Source: Chitinophaga pinensis
Lineage (GTDB): Bacteria > Bacteroidota > Bacteroidia > 2-12-FULL-35-15
DNA: 62,233 bases
Direction: 5' to 3'
Assembly (NCBI GenBank): GCA_945885475.1
Contig: CAMCYR010000013.1
Location: forward strand, 1-62,233
The notes beneath the pieces are model-generated. The model did no database searches, was not told the DNA's origin, and saw only the letters and a list, made by a program, of their open reading frames with translations. The translations under genes were made by a program, and so were the position numbers. Every line of letters starts with the position of its first letter. Position 1 is the first letter of the stretch. This document shows positions 46,153-56,143 of the stretch, in pieces.

Positions 46153-47343
46153 ATGAAAACGGTCGACAACTATAACTTCTCTGGACAAAAAGCACTGATC
46201 CGCGTGGACTTTAATGTTCCTTTGGATGCCCACTATAACATCACTGACGACACGCGCATTCGCGCGGCACTTCCGACTATTAATAAGATCTTAAAAGAAG
46301 GAGGAGCCGTTATTTTAATGTCGCATTTGGGTAGACCAAAAGAAGGTCCGACCGAAAAATATTCCTTAAAACATGTTGTAGATCATTTGAGTAAGTTGTT
46401 AAATGTTCCGGTTTCATTTGCTGCTGATTGTATCGGTTCTGTTGCAAAAGAGGCCTCAAGCGCCTTGAATCCTGGAGGGGTTTTATTGTTAGAGAATCTG
46501 CGTTTTCACAAAGAAGAAGAAAAGGGTGATGTTGCTTTTGCAAAACAACTTTCGGAACTTGGAACATTTTATGTGAATGATGCTTTCGGAACAGCTCATC
46601 GCGCTCACGCTTCAACAGCTGTTATTGCCCAGTTTTTTCCAAATAATAAATGTTTTGGATATGTAATGAGCGGAGAGATTGCAAGCGTTAACAAGGTCTT
46701 GAACAGTGCAGAAAAACCATTCACCGCCATTATGGGGGGTGCAAAGGTTTCGGATAAAATTCTGATCTTAGAACAATTAATCAACAAAGCCGACAATATT
46801 ATCATTGGCGGAGGTATGGCATTCACTTTCGTGAAAGCGCAGGGAGGAAAAATCGGTAAATCTTTGGTAGAAGAAGACAAATTAGAAACCGCCTTAAACA
46901 TTCTTAAAACAGCCAAAGAAAAAGGTGTAAACATTTATATTCCTATTGATGCTGTTGTGGCAGATAATTTTGCAAACGATGCCAACAAGCAAACCATCGA
47001 TATCAGTGTGATTCCCGACGGTTGGATGGGTTTGGATATCGGACCGAAAACAGAAGCTATTTATGCAGCTGTAATTGCAAATTCTAAAACTGTTTTGTGG
47101 AACGGGCCAATGGGTGTTTTTGAAATGAGCAGTTTCGAAAGCGGCACTAAATCTGTTGCAGAAGCAATTGTTGCCGCTACAAAAAAAGGTGCATACTCTT
47201 TAATTGGTGGTGGCGATTCTGTGGCGGCTATTAATAAATATAAATTCGGAAAAGATGTTTCTTACGTTTCAACTGGCGGTGGCGCACTTTTAGAATACAT
47301 TGAAAGTGGTAGCTTGCCGGGTGTCGAGGCGATTGAAAAATAA
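46153..47343 (+). CDS. pgk: Phosphoglycerate kinase
   Basis: 396 residues. It makes ATP from 1,3-bisphosphoglycerate in glycolysis. Key text: RVDFNVPLD (20-28), [17 protein letters not shown] (substrate Arg), [12 protein letters not shown], the hinge region [21 protein letters not shown] and the nucleotide loop [10 protein letters not shown]. It is full length and is the only plus-strand gene in the 32024-51384 stretch. Confidence 0.98.
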   Translation: MKTVDNYNFSGQKALIRVDFNVPLDAHYNITDDTRIRAALPTINKILKEGGAVILMSHLGRPKEGPTEKYSLKHVVDHLSKLLNVPVSFAADCIGSVAKEASSALNPGGVLLLENLRFHKEEEKGDVAFAKQLSELGTFYVNDAFGTAHRAHASTAVIAQFFPNNKCFGYVMSGEIASVNKVLNSAEKPFTAIMGGAKVSDKILILEQLINKADNIIIGGGMAFTFVKAQGGKIGKSLVEEDKLETALNILKTAKEKGVNIYIPIDAVVADNFANDANKQTIDISVIPDGWMGLDIGPKTEAIYAAVIANSKTVLWNGPMGVFEMSSFESGTKSVAEAIVAATKKGAYSLIGGGDSVAAINKYKFGKDVSYVSTGGGALLEYIESGSLPGVEAIEK

Positions 47344-47370
47344 GTGTTACATAAAGCTGTTTCGGTTTTT

Positions 47371-47844
47371 TTAGTTGATCTTTTTTAGTTGAGACAAACA
47401 AAGGTCCTCCTGCTTTGTCATCTCCGCTTTTGCAATTTTTGTTTTGTCTTTATAGCCCAACAAATGCAGTGTGCCGTGAATTATTACCCGGTGTAATTCG
47501 TTTTCAAATCGACCACGTTTCTCTTGCTGGCTGTCGCCCTCTGCAGATTTTTTAATTGAAAATTTTTCTGCATTCTCTTTTACTCTCTCAATGCTAATAA
47601 AAATATCCCCGGATATCGGCAGCATATTGTCTTCAATTGAATAATCAAAAGTTATTATATCGGTGTACGTATCGTGGTTCAGGTATTCCTTATTCATCTT
47701 TATCAAAAAAGAATCCGAACAAAAAACATATGAAATATCTCCCACATTGCGCTTCTTTTTTTCGATCGTCGCAACAATCCATTTTTTTAACCGCGTTTTG
47801 TTTTTTAATTTAAATTCAAGGCCTTCTGTATGGAAACTGATCAT
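47371..47844 (-). CDS. ybeY: Endoribonuclease YbeY
   Basis: 157 residues. It trims and checks rRNA in 16S maturation. The metal motif reads HGTLHLLGYKD (His, His, and Asp in place of the third His, as in many Bacteroidota relatives), preceded by ELHRVII. Other features are the DTYTDIITFDYS segment and SGDIFISIERVKENA. It is convergent with pgk, whose stop is 27 bases away. Confidence 0.95.
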   Translation of the reverse strand: MISFHTEGLEFKLKNKTRLKKWIVATIEKKKRNVGDISYVFCSDSFLIKMNKEYLNHDTYTDIITFDYSIEDNMLPISGDIFISIERVKENAEKFSIKKSAEGDSQQEKRGRFENELHRVIIHGTLHLLGYKDKTKIAKAEMTKQEDLCLSQLKKIN

Positions 47845-47919
47845 GATTTAAAAGGAACAAGTATGAAAATATTAATTTTTATTAACCGTCTGAATAGCCC
47901 TACATAATAGGAAAAGCTC

Positions 47920-49302
47920 TTACTTGATTCCTTTGCGTTCTCTCCAGATCTGGTTGAATGATTTTGCGGTTACCTGCGGTAATTCTCTGCGCTCTCCCCA
48001 TTGCTTTTTGAAGAACTGCTTGATCATAAAATTTTTTAATTTCGCACCACCCTTGTCCATTTTGCTTCTTTTTAGCATCGCTTTTTTCCAAAAATGCCAG
48101 ACCCAATTTTCCGTTTTTGTAGACATCTTCTGATCAATGGTTTGTTTTCTGTTGACTAATAAAAGTTTATGAATGTCTATTTTAACGGGACACACTTCGG
48201 TACATTTTCCGCACAATGTAGAAGCAAAACTCAAATGCTTAAACTCCTCCATTCCTTTAAAATGTGGTGTTATAATAGAGCCGATCGGGCCAGTATAGGT
48301 TGTTCCGTAAGCATGCCCACCAACAGTTTGGTAAACGGGACAAGCATTCAAGCACGCTCCGCAACGAATGCAGGAAAGCGCCCTTCTTTGTTCGGTTTCT
48401 GCCAATAAATTTGTCCTTCCGTTATCTAAAAGGATCACATACATTTCATCCGGACCATCTGTCTCTCCCTGTTGTTTCGGACCCGTATAAATTGTGTTGT
48501 ATACCGTTAATCCCTGACCCGTTCCGTAAGTTGACAGCAGAGGCCAAAAAAGATCAAGATCCACAATAGAAGGTATTATTTTTTCTATGCCAACAATAGC
48601 GATTTGAATCTTTGGAAAAGCGCTTGACATCAACCCGTTGCCTTCATTTTCAGTAACAGCGATTGCACCAACATCGGCTATTAAAAAGTTTCCTCCGCTT
48701 ACACCAACTTCTGCTTTACTATATTTTAAGCGTAGTTCCTGACGCACAAAGCTGGTTATTTGTTCGGGCGACCAGTCGAGCGGTGTTTGTTTTTTCTCAT
48801 TGAATGTTTTTGCAACCTCTTCTTTCGAAAGGTGCATTGCTGGCGTTACAATGTGGTATGGCGGCTCTTTTCGGAGCTGCACAATGTATTCACCAAGATC
48901 TGTTTCAATACTCTCTATCCCTTCCGCTTCCAGGCCTTCATTAAAGTGTATTTCTTCCGTAGCCATCGACTTTGCCTTCACAACCGTTTTTGCCTTGGCT
49001 TTTTTCATAATCTGAAGTGCCTCTTTTACCGCCTCCTCTGAATCTACTGCCCAGATAACTTTTCCACCTCGTCTTAAAAAGTTTGCTTCAAATTCGATTA
49101 AATATTTATCAAGATTTTCAATCGACTTTTGTTTTGTGGCAGCAGCCCTGGTTTTCGCCAATTCTAAATTGCCGAATTGCTGTTTTCCCTCCACCACTTT
49201 TTTATCATACTGCGAAATGTTGTACAGCAATGTTTTGCGGTGTTCCGCATCGAATGATTTTTTTTCTGATGCTTCTAAAAATAATTCTAATGACTTTGAC
49301 AT
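47920..49302 (-). CDS. lutB: Lactate utilization protein B (LutB), Fe-S/LUD protein
   Basis: 460 residues. The N-terminal LUD domain (about 65-290) is followed by a ferredoxin-like part with two 4Fe-4S motifs: CIRCGACLNACPVYQTVGG and CGKCTEVCPVKID. LutB is the redox core of the LutABC L-lactate dehydrogenase complex. The lutA and lutC partners are not in the window, unless encoded elsewhere. It lies between ybeY and an M28 peptidase on the same strand. Its start gap to the M28 gene is 45 bases. Confidence 0.92.
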   Translation of the reverse strand: MSKSLELFLEASEKKSFDAEHRKTLLYNISQYDKKVVEGKQQFGNLELAKTRAAATKQKSIENLDKYLIEFEANFLRRGGKVIWAVDSEEAVKEALQIMKKAKAKTVVKAKSMATEEIHFNEGLEAEGIESIETDLGEYIVQLRKEPPYHIVTPAMHLSKEEVAKTFNEKKQTPLDWSPEQITSFVRQELRLKYSKAEVGVSGGNFLIADVGAIAVTENEGNGLMSSAFPKIQIAIVGIEKIIPSIVDLDLFWPLLSTYGTGQGLTVYNTIYTGPKQQGETDGPDEMYVILLDNGRTNLLAETEQRRALSCIRCGACLNACPVYQTVGGHAYGTTYTGPIGSIITPHFKGMEEFKHLSFASTLCGKCTEVCPVKIDIHKLLLVNRKQTIDQKMSTKTENWVWHFWKKAMLKRSKMDKGGAKLKNFMIKQFFKKQWGERRELPQVTAKSFNQIWRERKGIK

Positions 49303-49347
49303 GCTTATTATTTTTTTGTTCTACTCCTATTAAACACCTTCCGTGAT

Positions 49348-50886
49348 TTACTTTTTGTTGGAGTCTATAATTATTCGGTCTTTTCTGTTCGCCAATTCCC
49401 ATGCGGTAAAAAATACCAAACGGGTGATTTTCTCCATCTTTTCGAAATTAATTTTTTCTACTTCATCTGTCTCTTTGTGATAATCCGCGTGGACACCATT
49501 AAAATAAAAGATCACCGGAATTCCTTTTTTAACAAAGTTGTAATGATCCGAGCGATAATAAAAACGGTTCTTATCTTTTTCATCGTTAAACGTATAATCC
49601 AATTCTATATTTGTATACGTTTTATTTGCTTGTTCGCTTATTGAATGTAGCTCAGAGCTTAGCTTGTCTGAGCCTATTAAATAAACATAATTCGTGTTGT
49701 CTGCGTGTTTTTCATCCAACCTTCCGATCATATCTATATTGAGATCACATACCGTTTTCGATAATGGAAAAACCGGATTTTCTGTATAATAAGCCGATCC
49801 CAGCAACCCTTTTTCTTCACCGGACACAGTCATGAACAGCATACTCCTCCGCGGTCCTTTTCCCTCTTTTTTTGCTTTAGCAAACGCTTGCGCAAGATTA
49901 ATCACAGCAACGGTTCCAGAGCCGTCATCATCTGCACCATTGTAAACAACGCCACCATCTATTCCCAAATGATCGTAATGTGCTGTCAGCACGATCAGCT
50001 CCTCTTTCAGATCCGTGCCCTCAATATAACCCAACACATTTTCTGATTCGATTTTTTGAACATTGTTTTTAATGTCAATTAATAGTGTACTCTTTGCGCT
50101 TATGTTCAACGGTTTCGAGCTCTTTGAAATTTTTTCAGTAATTTGTTTTGTGTTTTTCTTTCTCAAAATTGCATCTGCAACTTCCTTCGAAATATAAATT
50201 ACAGGCATTTCTTTTTGCGAGAGCTCTAGCTTCATTGACGGTGATTCTAGGCGGTGCTTGTTGTCTGTAATTGCTTTTTCTATGTCCTCAACTATAACTA
50301 AAAGCGCCTTTGCTCCCGATGCCCGAGCCTTTTCTATTTTCGTTTTATAATAGGTCGTCCAAATCGATGGTGCTTTGCTTCCGGTAATAAATGATTTTCC
50401 ATCAACACCATAAGGTTCCCCGGGAAGAATCATTATTACTTTGTTTTTCACATCGACTCCTTTATAGTCGTTATATGTTTCCTCTTCAATCCCAAAGCCT
50501 AAAAACAAAACACTTGCAGCAGCGATGGTTTGTTCCCCTATTCCGGGAAAATTATAGTAATCTTTATTGCCGGTATATTTTTTATCGTTTATGTTCAGCT
50601 CTGCCGGCACCGGCAAAATCATCTTGAGAGGATAGGTTTGGTAGTAGAAGGTATCTTTATAAGGAGGAATACCAAAACTGCTGAATTGTTTCTTGATATA
50701 TTCTGCAGCCATTTTTTGACCCTTTTTTCCTGTTTCTCTTCCCTCATATTCATCCGAAGCCAATACGTGAAGGTTTTTGCTCATTTCCGCAGCAGAAATT
50801 GTTTTAGAAAAGCGAATTGCCGCAGAGTCTTGTTGTGCAAAAAGCACAAAAGGAAAAAGTAATGTGAAAAATGTTGTTTTAATCAT
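49348..50886 (-). CDS. Secreted M28-family zinc aminopeptidase with PA-like insert
   Basis: 512 residues. Signal peptide at 1-18 (FFTLLFPFVLFAQQ). The catalytic domain carries TAHYDHLGI (zinc His and Asp), NGADDDGSGT (bridging Asp), SGEEKGLLGS (Glu-Glu) and YYRSDHYNF (His). A PA-type insert sits in the first half (about 110-275). It would trim peptides outside the cytoplasm. A C-terminal T9SS domain is absent. Confidence 0.92.
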   Translation of the reverse strand: MIKTTFFTLLFPFVLFAQQDSAAIRFSKTISAAEMSKNLHVLASDEYEGRETGKKGQKMAAEYIKKQFSSFGIPPYKDTFYYQTYPLKMILPVPAELNINDKKYTGNKDYYNFPGIGEQTIAAASVLFLGFGIEEETYNDYKGVDVKNKVIMILPGEPYGVDGKSFITGSKAPSIWTTYYKTKIEKARASGAKALLVIVEDIEKAITDNKHRLESPSMKLELSQKEMPVIYISKEVADAILRKKNTKQITEKISKSSKPLNISAKSTLLIDIKNNVQKIESENVLGYIEGTDLKEELIVLTAHYDHLGIDGGVVYNGADDDGSGTVAVINLAQAFAKAKKEGKGPRRSMLFMTVSGEEKGLLGSAYYTENPVFPLSKTVCDLNIDMIGRLDEKHADNTNYVYLIGSDKLSSELHSISEQANKTYTNIELDYTFNDEKDKNRFYYRSDHYNFVKKGIPVIFYFNGVHADYHKETDEVEKINFEKMEKITRLVFFTAWELANRKDRIIIDSNKK

Positions 50887-50946
50887 GGTTTTTATTGACC
50901 CAAATAGTTTTTAAGAAGGGTTTCATCTTATTTAACTTGTTTTACT

Positions 50947-51384
50947 TTAGCAACCTTCTGATATTTTTGCTACCCTGTCGGTATGTCTACCCCCTTCAAA
51001 TGCTTTAGAATAAAACGCATCAATACACTTTTTTGCTTCTTCTTCAGAAACGTAGCGTGCTGGCAAGGTTAATATGTTCGCATCATTGTGCTGTCTGGCA
51101 AGTGCAGCAATTTCTGCATTCCAACAAAGTGCTGAACGGATACCTTTATGTTTATTGGCGGTCATATTGATTCCATTTCCACTTCCACACATTAGTAAAC
51201 CAAAATCAAAATCTTTATTTTCAAGCGCACCGGCAACTTGGTGGGCAAAATCAGGATAATCTGCGCGCTCTTCGGAATAACAGCCAAAATCTTTTATTTC
51301 ATACCCTTTTGATATCAAATAAAGCTTTAGCTTTTCTTTTAATTGAAATGCTGCGTGGTCACAACCAATCGCTATTTTTATCAT
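50947..51384 (-). CDS. rpiB: Ribose-5-phosphate isomerase B
   Basis: 145 residues. It interconverts ribulose 5-phosphate and ribose 5-phosphate. The RpiB/LacA text IAIGCDHAAFQLKEKL at the start, ADYPDFAHQVA, the active-site loop LLMCGSGNGINMTANKH and the later GGRHTDRV are present. It is the last minus-strand gene before the gene-free region at 51385. Confidence 0.96.
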   Translation of the reverse strand: MIKIAIGCDHAAFQLKEKLKLYLISKGYEIKDFGCYSEERADYPDFAHQVAGALENKDFDFGLLMCGSGNGINMTANKHKGIRSALCWNAEIAALARQHNDANILTLPARYVSEEEAKKCIDAFYSKAFEGGRHTDRVAKISEGC

Positions 51385-51934
51385 TTTACTTTATTTTAAC
51401 ATGAATTAGACTGTTCCTCTTTTTGATTTGTGCGTGTTTTTTTGATATTCACAACGTAATTAACAGCTTTTTTGGCTTATTAACACGCTTGTAAAGTTGA
51501 AAAATAAAGTGCTGATAACGAGACTTCTAGTTTTTAACTTATCAACACGGTTTCTGTTGATAACAAAAGACTTTGTTATAAATGTGTAGAACATTTTTCT
51601 TGCTTTGTTAAAATACATTATCCGTTACATTAATTTTTGAATAAGCTATCATTATAACTTACCAACTTAACACAATTAATCAACAATTTCGTAACACAAA
51701 TTAACGTATTTTTGTCGAGAAGTTATTAGACAACAAGCATACTAACATCCTGTTAATAAAGTGAAACAAATCTACTAATCAAGATGTTATAGTCTAATAA
51801 CTTATTAAGTAATGTTTGTTGTATGTTAGAACTCATAAATGCAACGGTTTTATTCTTTTTTTTTACATTGTACTAACAGACCAATAACAACAATAAATTT
51901 TTAAATATTTTAAATAAAAATATATATTATTATT
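51385..51934. other. Candidate replication origin (oriC) region
   Basis: 550 AT-rich bases with no coding sense. DnaA-box-like 9-mers (TTATYAACA) lie at 51477-51485 (plus, TTATTAACA), 51539-51547 (plus, TTATCAACA), 51555-51563 (minus, TTATCAACA) and 51751-51759 (minus, TTATTAACA). The middle two face each other 7 bases apart. The last 50 bases before nadA are almost only A and T, as in an unwinding element. Genes run away from this region on both sides, and mnmG (gidA), a classical oriC neighbour, is close. A cluster of parS-like sites lies 3-4 kb to the right. Inference from combined features. Confidence 0.55.
51707..51714 (+). promoter_or_regulatory. Possible -7 box upstream of nadA
   Basis: TATTTTTG matches TAnnTTTG, about 220 bases ahead of nadA, inside the candidate origin. 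There is no clear -33 partner. Confidence 0.3.
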
Positions 51935-52921
51935 ATGGGTGGAAAAAATTTGTCAAAAGGGTTTTTGGATGTGCCGATTGATTATTCGCTAGATTTGTTT
52001 TCAGAAATAAATAAACTGAAAAAAGAAAAAAATGCAATCATCCTTGCCCATTATTACCAAGATGCCGACATCCAAGATATTGCGGACTACATCGGCGATA
52101 GCCTCGGACTCTCGCAGGAAGCTGCGAAAACGAGTGCAGATATCATTGTTTTTGCAGGAGTTCATTTTATGGCGGAAACAGCAAAAATTCTTTCTCCTAA
52201 AAAAAAAGTTTTACTACCTGATCTCAATGCAGGTTGTTCATTAGCAGATTCTTGTCCAGCTGAAAAGTTTGCTGAATTCAAAAATGCACATCCGCATCAT
52301 TTGGTAATTTCTTATATAAATTGTTCTGCAGAATTGAAAACTCTGACTGATATTGTTTGTACTTCTACGAATGCAGTGCAAATAGTTGAAAGTTTACGCA
52401 AAGATCAAAAAATAATATTCGCTCCTGATAAAAATTTGGGTGCTTATATTAACAAACTTACCGGGAGAAACATGGTGCTTTGGAATGGTGCCTGCATGGT
52501 TCATGAGATATTTTCTTTGGAGAAAATTATAAAATTAAAGAATCAACATCCTGGAGCTTTATTATTGGCACACCCTGAATGCGAAGCAAATGTGCTTGAT
52601 GTTGCTGATTATATTGGGAGCACAACAGGTATTTTAACATATGCTACGAAATCGGATGCTAAAGAATTTATTGTCGCTACAGAAGCTGGTATTATTCATC
52701 AAATGCAAAAAGCTAATCCTAATAAGTCATTTATACCCGCTCCACCGAATAATTCTTGTGCATGCAACGATTGTCCACACATGAAATTAAACACCTTGGA
52801 AAAGCTTTATAATTGCCTTAAATTCGAAGAGGCGGAAATAGTATTAGCAAATGAACTGATCGAAAATGCGAAAAAACCAATTTTAAGAATGCTGGAGTTA
52901 TCTGCGCAATTTGGCTTATAG
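51935..52921 (+). CDS. nadA: Quinolinate synthase A
   Basis: 328 residues. It joins iminoaspartate and dihydroxyacetone phosphate to quinolinate, using a 4Fe-4S cluster. The three expected cysteine regions are [19 protein letters not shown] and [14 protein letters not shown]; further text [20 protein letters not shown] is typical. The first gene to the right of the candidate origin, on the leading strand. nadB and nadC are not in this window. Confidence 0.96.
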   Translation: MGGKNLSKGFLDVPIDYSLDLFSEINKLKKEKNAIILAHYYQDADIQDIADYIGDSLGLSQEAAKTSADIIVFAGVHFMAETAKILSPKKKVLLPDLNAGCSLADSCPAEKFAEFKNAHPHHLVISYINCSAELKTLTDIVCTSTNAVQIVESLRKDQKIIFAPDKNLGAYINKLTGRNMVLWNGACMVHEIFSLEKIIKLKNQHPGALLLAHPECEANVLDVADYIGSTTGILTYATKSDAKEFIVATEAGIIHQMQKANPNKSFIPAPPNNSCACNDCPHMKLNTLEKLYNCLKFEEAEIVLANELIENAKKPILRMLELSAQFGL

Positions 52922-53034
52922 ATTTATAAATTATTGATTATCAAATACTTATTAATATATTAGTATTTCAACTGCCAGCGTTTTCGGGAAATGCTGATAA
53001 ATCATTACTTTTACCGACTTTTTAATATATAAAA

Positions 53035-54939
53035 ATGTTTAAAGAATACGATGTAATTGTGGTTGGTGCCGGTCATGCTGGTTGTGAAGCTGCTGCTGCT
53101 GCTGCTAATATGGGATCTTCTACCCTATTGATTACCATGAATATGCAGACAATTGCCCAAATGAGTTGCAACCCAGCAATGGGAGGAATCGCCAAAGGTC
53201 AAATTGTTCGTGAAATAGATGCTATGGGCGGCTATTCTGGTATTGTTACCGACAGGACTGCTGTGCAATTTAGAATGTTAAACAGATCAAAGGGTCCTGC
53301 GATGTGGAGTCCCAGAGCTCAGAGTGATAGATGGAAGTTTGCTGAAGAATGGAGATTGATGTTAGAGGCAACACCTAACCTTGATTTTTGGCAGGACATG
53401 GTAAAATCTTTAATTATAGAAGATAATAAAGTTTGTGGCGTGATTACGGGTATGGATATTGAAGTTCGTTCAAAAGCGGTTGTTCTGACAAATGGAACTT
53501 TTTTGAATGGATTAATACACCTTGGTGAAAAGCAATATGGTGGCGGTCGTGCAGGTGAAAAATCTTCTACCGGGATTACTGAGCAGTTAGTTTCTTTGGG
53601 ATTTGAAGCAGGTAGAATGAAGACAGGAACGCCTCCCCGGATTGATGGACGATCTCTTGATTATTCTAAAATGGAAGTGCAGCACGGTGACGAAAATCCG
53701 AATAAATTTTCTTACTTAGATGTTGATCAGTTTGGTTTTAAAGTAGAACGTAAGGACGCTTTTAAAAATGGTCCAGAAGGGCAAATTCCTTGTTTTGTTA
53801 CTTATACAAACGAAGATGTACACGAAATATTAAGAACAGGTTTTGAAAAATCTCCTATGTTTTCTGGTAGGATTCAAGGTTTAGGTCCAAGATATTGTCC
53901 GAGTATAGAAGACAAAATTACCCGTTTTGCGGAAAGGGAAAGACATCAGATATTCGTCGAACCTGAAGGATGGAATACAGTCGAAATCTATGTAAACGGG
54001 TTTTCGACCTCTCTTCCAGAAGATGTTCAGTTTAGGGCATTGAGAAAAATTCCTGGTTTTGAAAACGCTAAAATGTTTCGTCCAGGTTATGCAATTGAAT
54101 ATGATTATTTTCCTCCTCAACAATTGAATCTCACGCTTGAAACCAAGTTGGTTGGCAATCTTTATTTTGCTGGGCAAATTAATGGTACGACGGGATATGA
54201 AGAAGCCGCTTGTCAGGGATTAATGGCCGGAATAAATGCGCATCTAAAAGTAAAGGGCAAGGAACCATTAATTCTTCAAAGATCTGAAGCATATATTGGA
54301 GTTTTGATTGATGATTTAGTAACGAAAGGAACGGATGAGCCCTACCGCATGTTTACGTCGCGTGCAGAATATCGAATATTATTGCGCCAAGACAATGCAG
54401 ACATGCGATTAACACCTAAGTCGTTTGAAATAGGCTTAGCTAAAAAAGAGCGTTTGGATAGAGTTAATATTAAGCAAAAGAACACGCAGGAAATTATATC
54501 TTATTTCAAGAAGGAGAGTATCGACCCAGCTGAAATGAACCCGGTATTAGAGACCATTAGTTCTGCTCCCATTTCGCAGAAAGTTAAAATGTTTGGAGTG
54601 TTAACGAGACCAACAATTACCTTATTAGACTTTGCCATTGCTTCAGCAAAGGTTAAGGAATTTATTTCCAATTACGATTTAGAAAGTATTGAACAAGCAG
54701 AGATTTTAATGAAGTATGAAGGTTATATTTCCAGGGAGCACGACTTAGCTGATAAACAGTCAAGATTAGAAGACTTGATTTTACACGATGATTTTGACTA
54801 TAAAAGACTAACTTCTTTATCAGCCGAAGCAAGAGAAAAGTTTTCAAAGATTAAACCAAGAACGATCGGGCAAGCATCTCGTATTTCCGGAGTTACACCA
54901 TCCGATATTTCTGTCTTGATGGTTTATTTGGGCCGATAG
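53035..54939 (+). CDS. mnmG: tRNA uridine-5-carboxymethylaminomethyl modification enzyme MnmG (GidA)
   Basis: 634 residues. With MnmE it modifies U34 of several tRNAs. The FAD site is [18 protein letters not shown] (7-24). The family text [34 protein letters not shown] and the C-terminal helical domain with [14 protein letters not shown] are all present, so it is full length. The stop codon overlaps the first parS-like site (54938-54953). mnmG is often close to oriC in bacteria. Confidence 0.97.
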   Translation: MFKEYDVIVVGAGHAGCEAAAAAANMGSSTLLITMNMQTIAQMSCNPAMGGIAKGQIVREIDAMGGYSGIVTDRTAVQFRMLNRSKGPAMWSPRAQSDRWKFAEEWRLMLEATPNLDFWQDMVKSLIIEDNKVCGVITGMDIEVRSKAVVLTNGTFLNGLIHLGEKQYGGGRAGEKSSTGITEQLVSLGFEAGRMKTGTPPRIDGRSLDYSKMEVQHGDENPNKFSYLDVDQFGFKVERKDAFKNGPEGQIPCFVTYTNEDVHEILRTGFEKSPMFSGRIQGLGPRYCPSIEDKITRFAERERHQIFVEPEGWNTVEIYVNGFSTSLPEDVQFRALRKIPGFENAKMFRPGYAIEYDYFPPQQLNLTLETKLVGNLYFAGQINGTTGYEEAACQGLMAGINAHLKVKGKEPLILQRSEAYIGVLIDDLVTKGTDEPYRMFTSRAEYRILLRQDNADMRLTPKSFEIGLAKKERLDRVNIKQKNTQEIISYFKKESIDPAEMNPVLETISSAPISQKVKMFGVLTRPTITLLDFAIASAKVKEFISNYDLESIEQAEILMKYEGYISREHDLADKQSRLEDLILHDDFDYKRLTSLSAEAREKFSKIKPRTIGQASRISGVTPSDISVLMVYLGR

Positions 54940-54953
54940 TTCCACGTGGAACC
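54938..54953. promoter_or_regulatory. parS-like site 1
   Basis: AGTTCCACGTGGAACC: the central 14 bases GTTCCACGTGGAAC form a perfect palindrome and match the parS consensus TGTTNCACGTGNAACA in 14 of 16 positions. It overlaps the mnmG stop codon. Confidence 0.75.
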
Positions 54954-55004
54954 ATCTAAGAAAGAGTGAAGTACTTGTTTTATACTTTATAATAGTTGAA
55001 TTAT

Positions 55005-55020
55005 GGTTCCATGTGGAACA
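55005..55020. promoter_or_regulatory. parS-like site 2
   Basis: GGTTCCATGTGGAACA: matches the parS consensus except the first base and one base of the central CACGTG (CATGTG). It lies just before the methyltransferase start. Confidence 0.6.
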
Positions 55021-55030
55021 AAAGATAGTT

Positions 55031-55915
55031 ATGGAAAAATTAGAGAATTGTCCCGTTTGTAATTCTATTAGAAATAAGCCGTTTCTGACTTGTAAGGATC
55101 ACACCGTTTCACGTGAAACATTCTCGATTGTTGCGTGTGAATCTTGTGGTTTTAAATTTACCAATCCCCGACCCAACGACTCGGATATAGGGAAATATTA
55201 CAAGTCTGAAGAGTATGTTTCCCACTCAAACACCAAGAAAGGTTTTATTAATTCCACCTACCAGTCGGTTCGTAAATACACCTTATTAAAAAAATTACAA
55301 CTCATTTCTTCGTATTATAAGACAGGTAAGATTCTAGATATTGGATGCGGAACGGGTGAGTTTTTGAATACCTGCAAAAATGCAAAATGGGACACATTTG
55401 GAATTGAACCCGATGATGATGCTCGGAATATGGCAATCAATACGTACGGATTAACCGTGCAACCGGAGGCAAGTTTAAGAAGCTTTTCTGATGAGAGTTT
55501 TGATGTTATTTCAATGTGGCATGTACTGGAGCATGTTCCTAAATTAAACGAACGCGTAGAAGAATTAAAGCGCTTACTTAAACCGAATGGTATTATTATC
55601 ATTGCTGTTCCAAACTGTAATTCCTTGGATGCAAAAATATACAAAGAGAATTGGGCAGCTTTCGATGTTCCTCGTCATCTTTATCATTTTACCCCAAGGG
55701 ATATGGAGGCCCTTTTCAGCAAATACAACATGAAGGTTTTTCAAATCTTACCGATGATCTTCGATGCTTTTTATGTTTCAATGCTTAGTGAAAAGATAAA
55801 ATCCGGTAAAACGAATATAATACGTTCCACGTGGAACGGACTTCGTTCAAACCTTTCTGCGATTAAGTTCGCAAACACCTCTTCTAGCCAAATATACCTA
55901 ATTCGCAAAAAATAA
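55031..55915 (+). CDS. Class I SAM-dependent methyltransferase with N-terminal zinc-ribbon-like region
   Basis: 294 residues from the ATG at 55031; a GTG at 55013 lies in parS-like site 2 and is less likely. The N-terminal part has CPVC and CESC pairs (residues about 6-40, NCPVCNS and CESCGFKFTNPRP), likely binding zinc. The methyltransferase domain has ILDIGCGTGEFLN (motif I) and DVISMWHVLEHVP (motif III-like). The target is unknown; the type is common after mnmG in this phylum as far as I recall. Two parS-like sites lie inside the coding sequence, one of them encoding TVSRET. Confidence 0.85.
   Translation: MEKLENCPVCNSIRNKPFLTCKDHTVSRETFSIVACESCGFKFTNPRPNDSDIGKYYKSEEYVSHSNTKKGFINSTYQSVRKYTLLKKLQLISSYYKTGKILDIGCGTGEFLNTCKNAKWDTFGIEPDDDARNMAINTYGLTVQPEASLRSFSDESFDVISMWHVLEHVPKLNERVEELKRLLKPNGIIIIAVPNCNSLDAKIYKENWAAFDVPRHLYHFTPRDMEALFSKYNMKVFQILPMIFDAFYVSMLSEKIKSGKTNIIRSTWNGLRSNLSAIKFANTSSSQIYLIRKK
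55105..55120. promoter_or_regulatory. parS-like site 3 (in coding sequence)
   Basis: CGTTTCACGTGAAACA matches TGTTTCACGTGAAACA, the classical Bacillus-type parS, in 15 of 16 positions. It encodes part of the motif T-V-S-R-E-T of the methyltransferase. Confidence 0.8.
55823..55838. promoter_or_regulatory. parS-like site 4 (in coding sequence)
   Basis: CGTTCCACGTGGAACG is a perfect 16-bp palindrome and matches the parS consensus except its two end bases. Confidence 0.75.
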
Positions 55916-55966
55916 TAGTGTTTTCTTCTTTTGTATTTTCTCCCTTTTTCTCTTATATAAGTCCTT

Positions 55967-55992
55967 AAAAACCACATGATGTGGTTTTTTTT
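55967..55992 (+). terminator. Terminator of the methyltransferase gene
   Basis: AAAAACCAC (55967-55975) pairs with GTGGTTTTT (55981-55989) around the loop ATGAT, and the T run extends further. It lies 51 bases past the stop codon. Confidence 0.8.
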
Positions 55993-56127
55993 ATTTCTCT
56001 GTTTATATCATTTATTGACGCCATTTCAATTTTTGCCCTTTCTTTGTACTTTGTTTGCCGACTAATGTTTGTCATTATCGTCAAGTTTTTATTTTCCGTT
56101 TCTTACTTTCAGAAAGTGAAATTTCCT

Positions 56128-56143
56128 TGTTTCACGTGGAACA
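56128..56143. promoter_or_regulatory. parS-like site 5
   Basis: TGTTTCACGTGGAACA matches TGTTNCACGTGNAACA at all 16 positions. It lies in the intergenic region. Confidence 0.85.

Noticed and set aside
55013-55915. GTG start of the methyltransferase inside parS-like site 2
   Set aside because: An ATG six codons later (55031) gives a normal start just before the CPVC motif.
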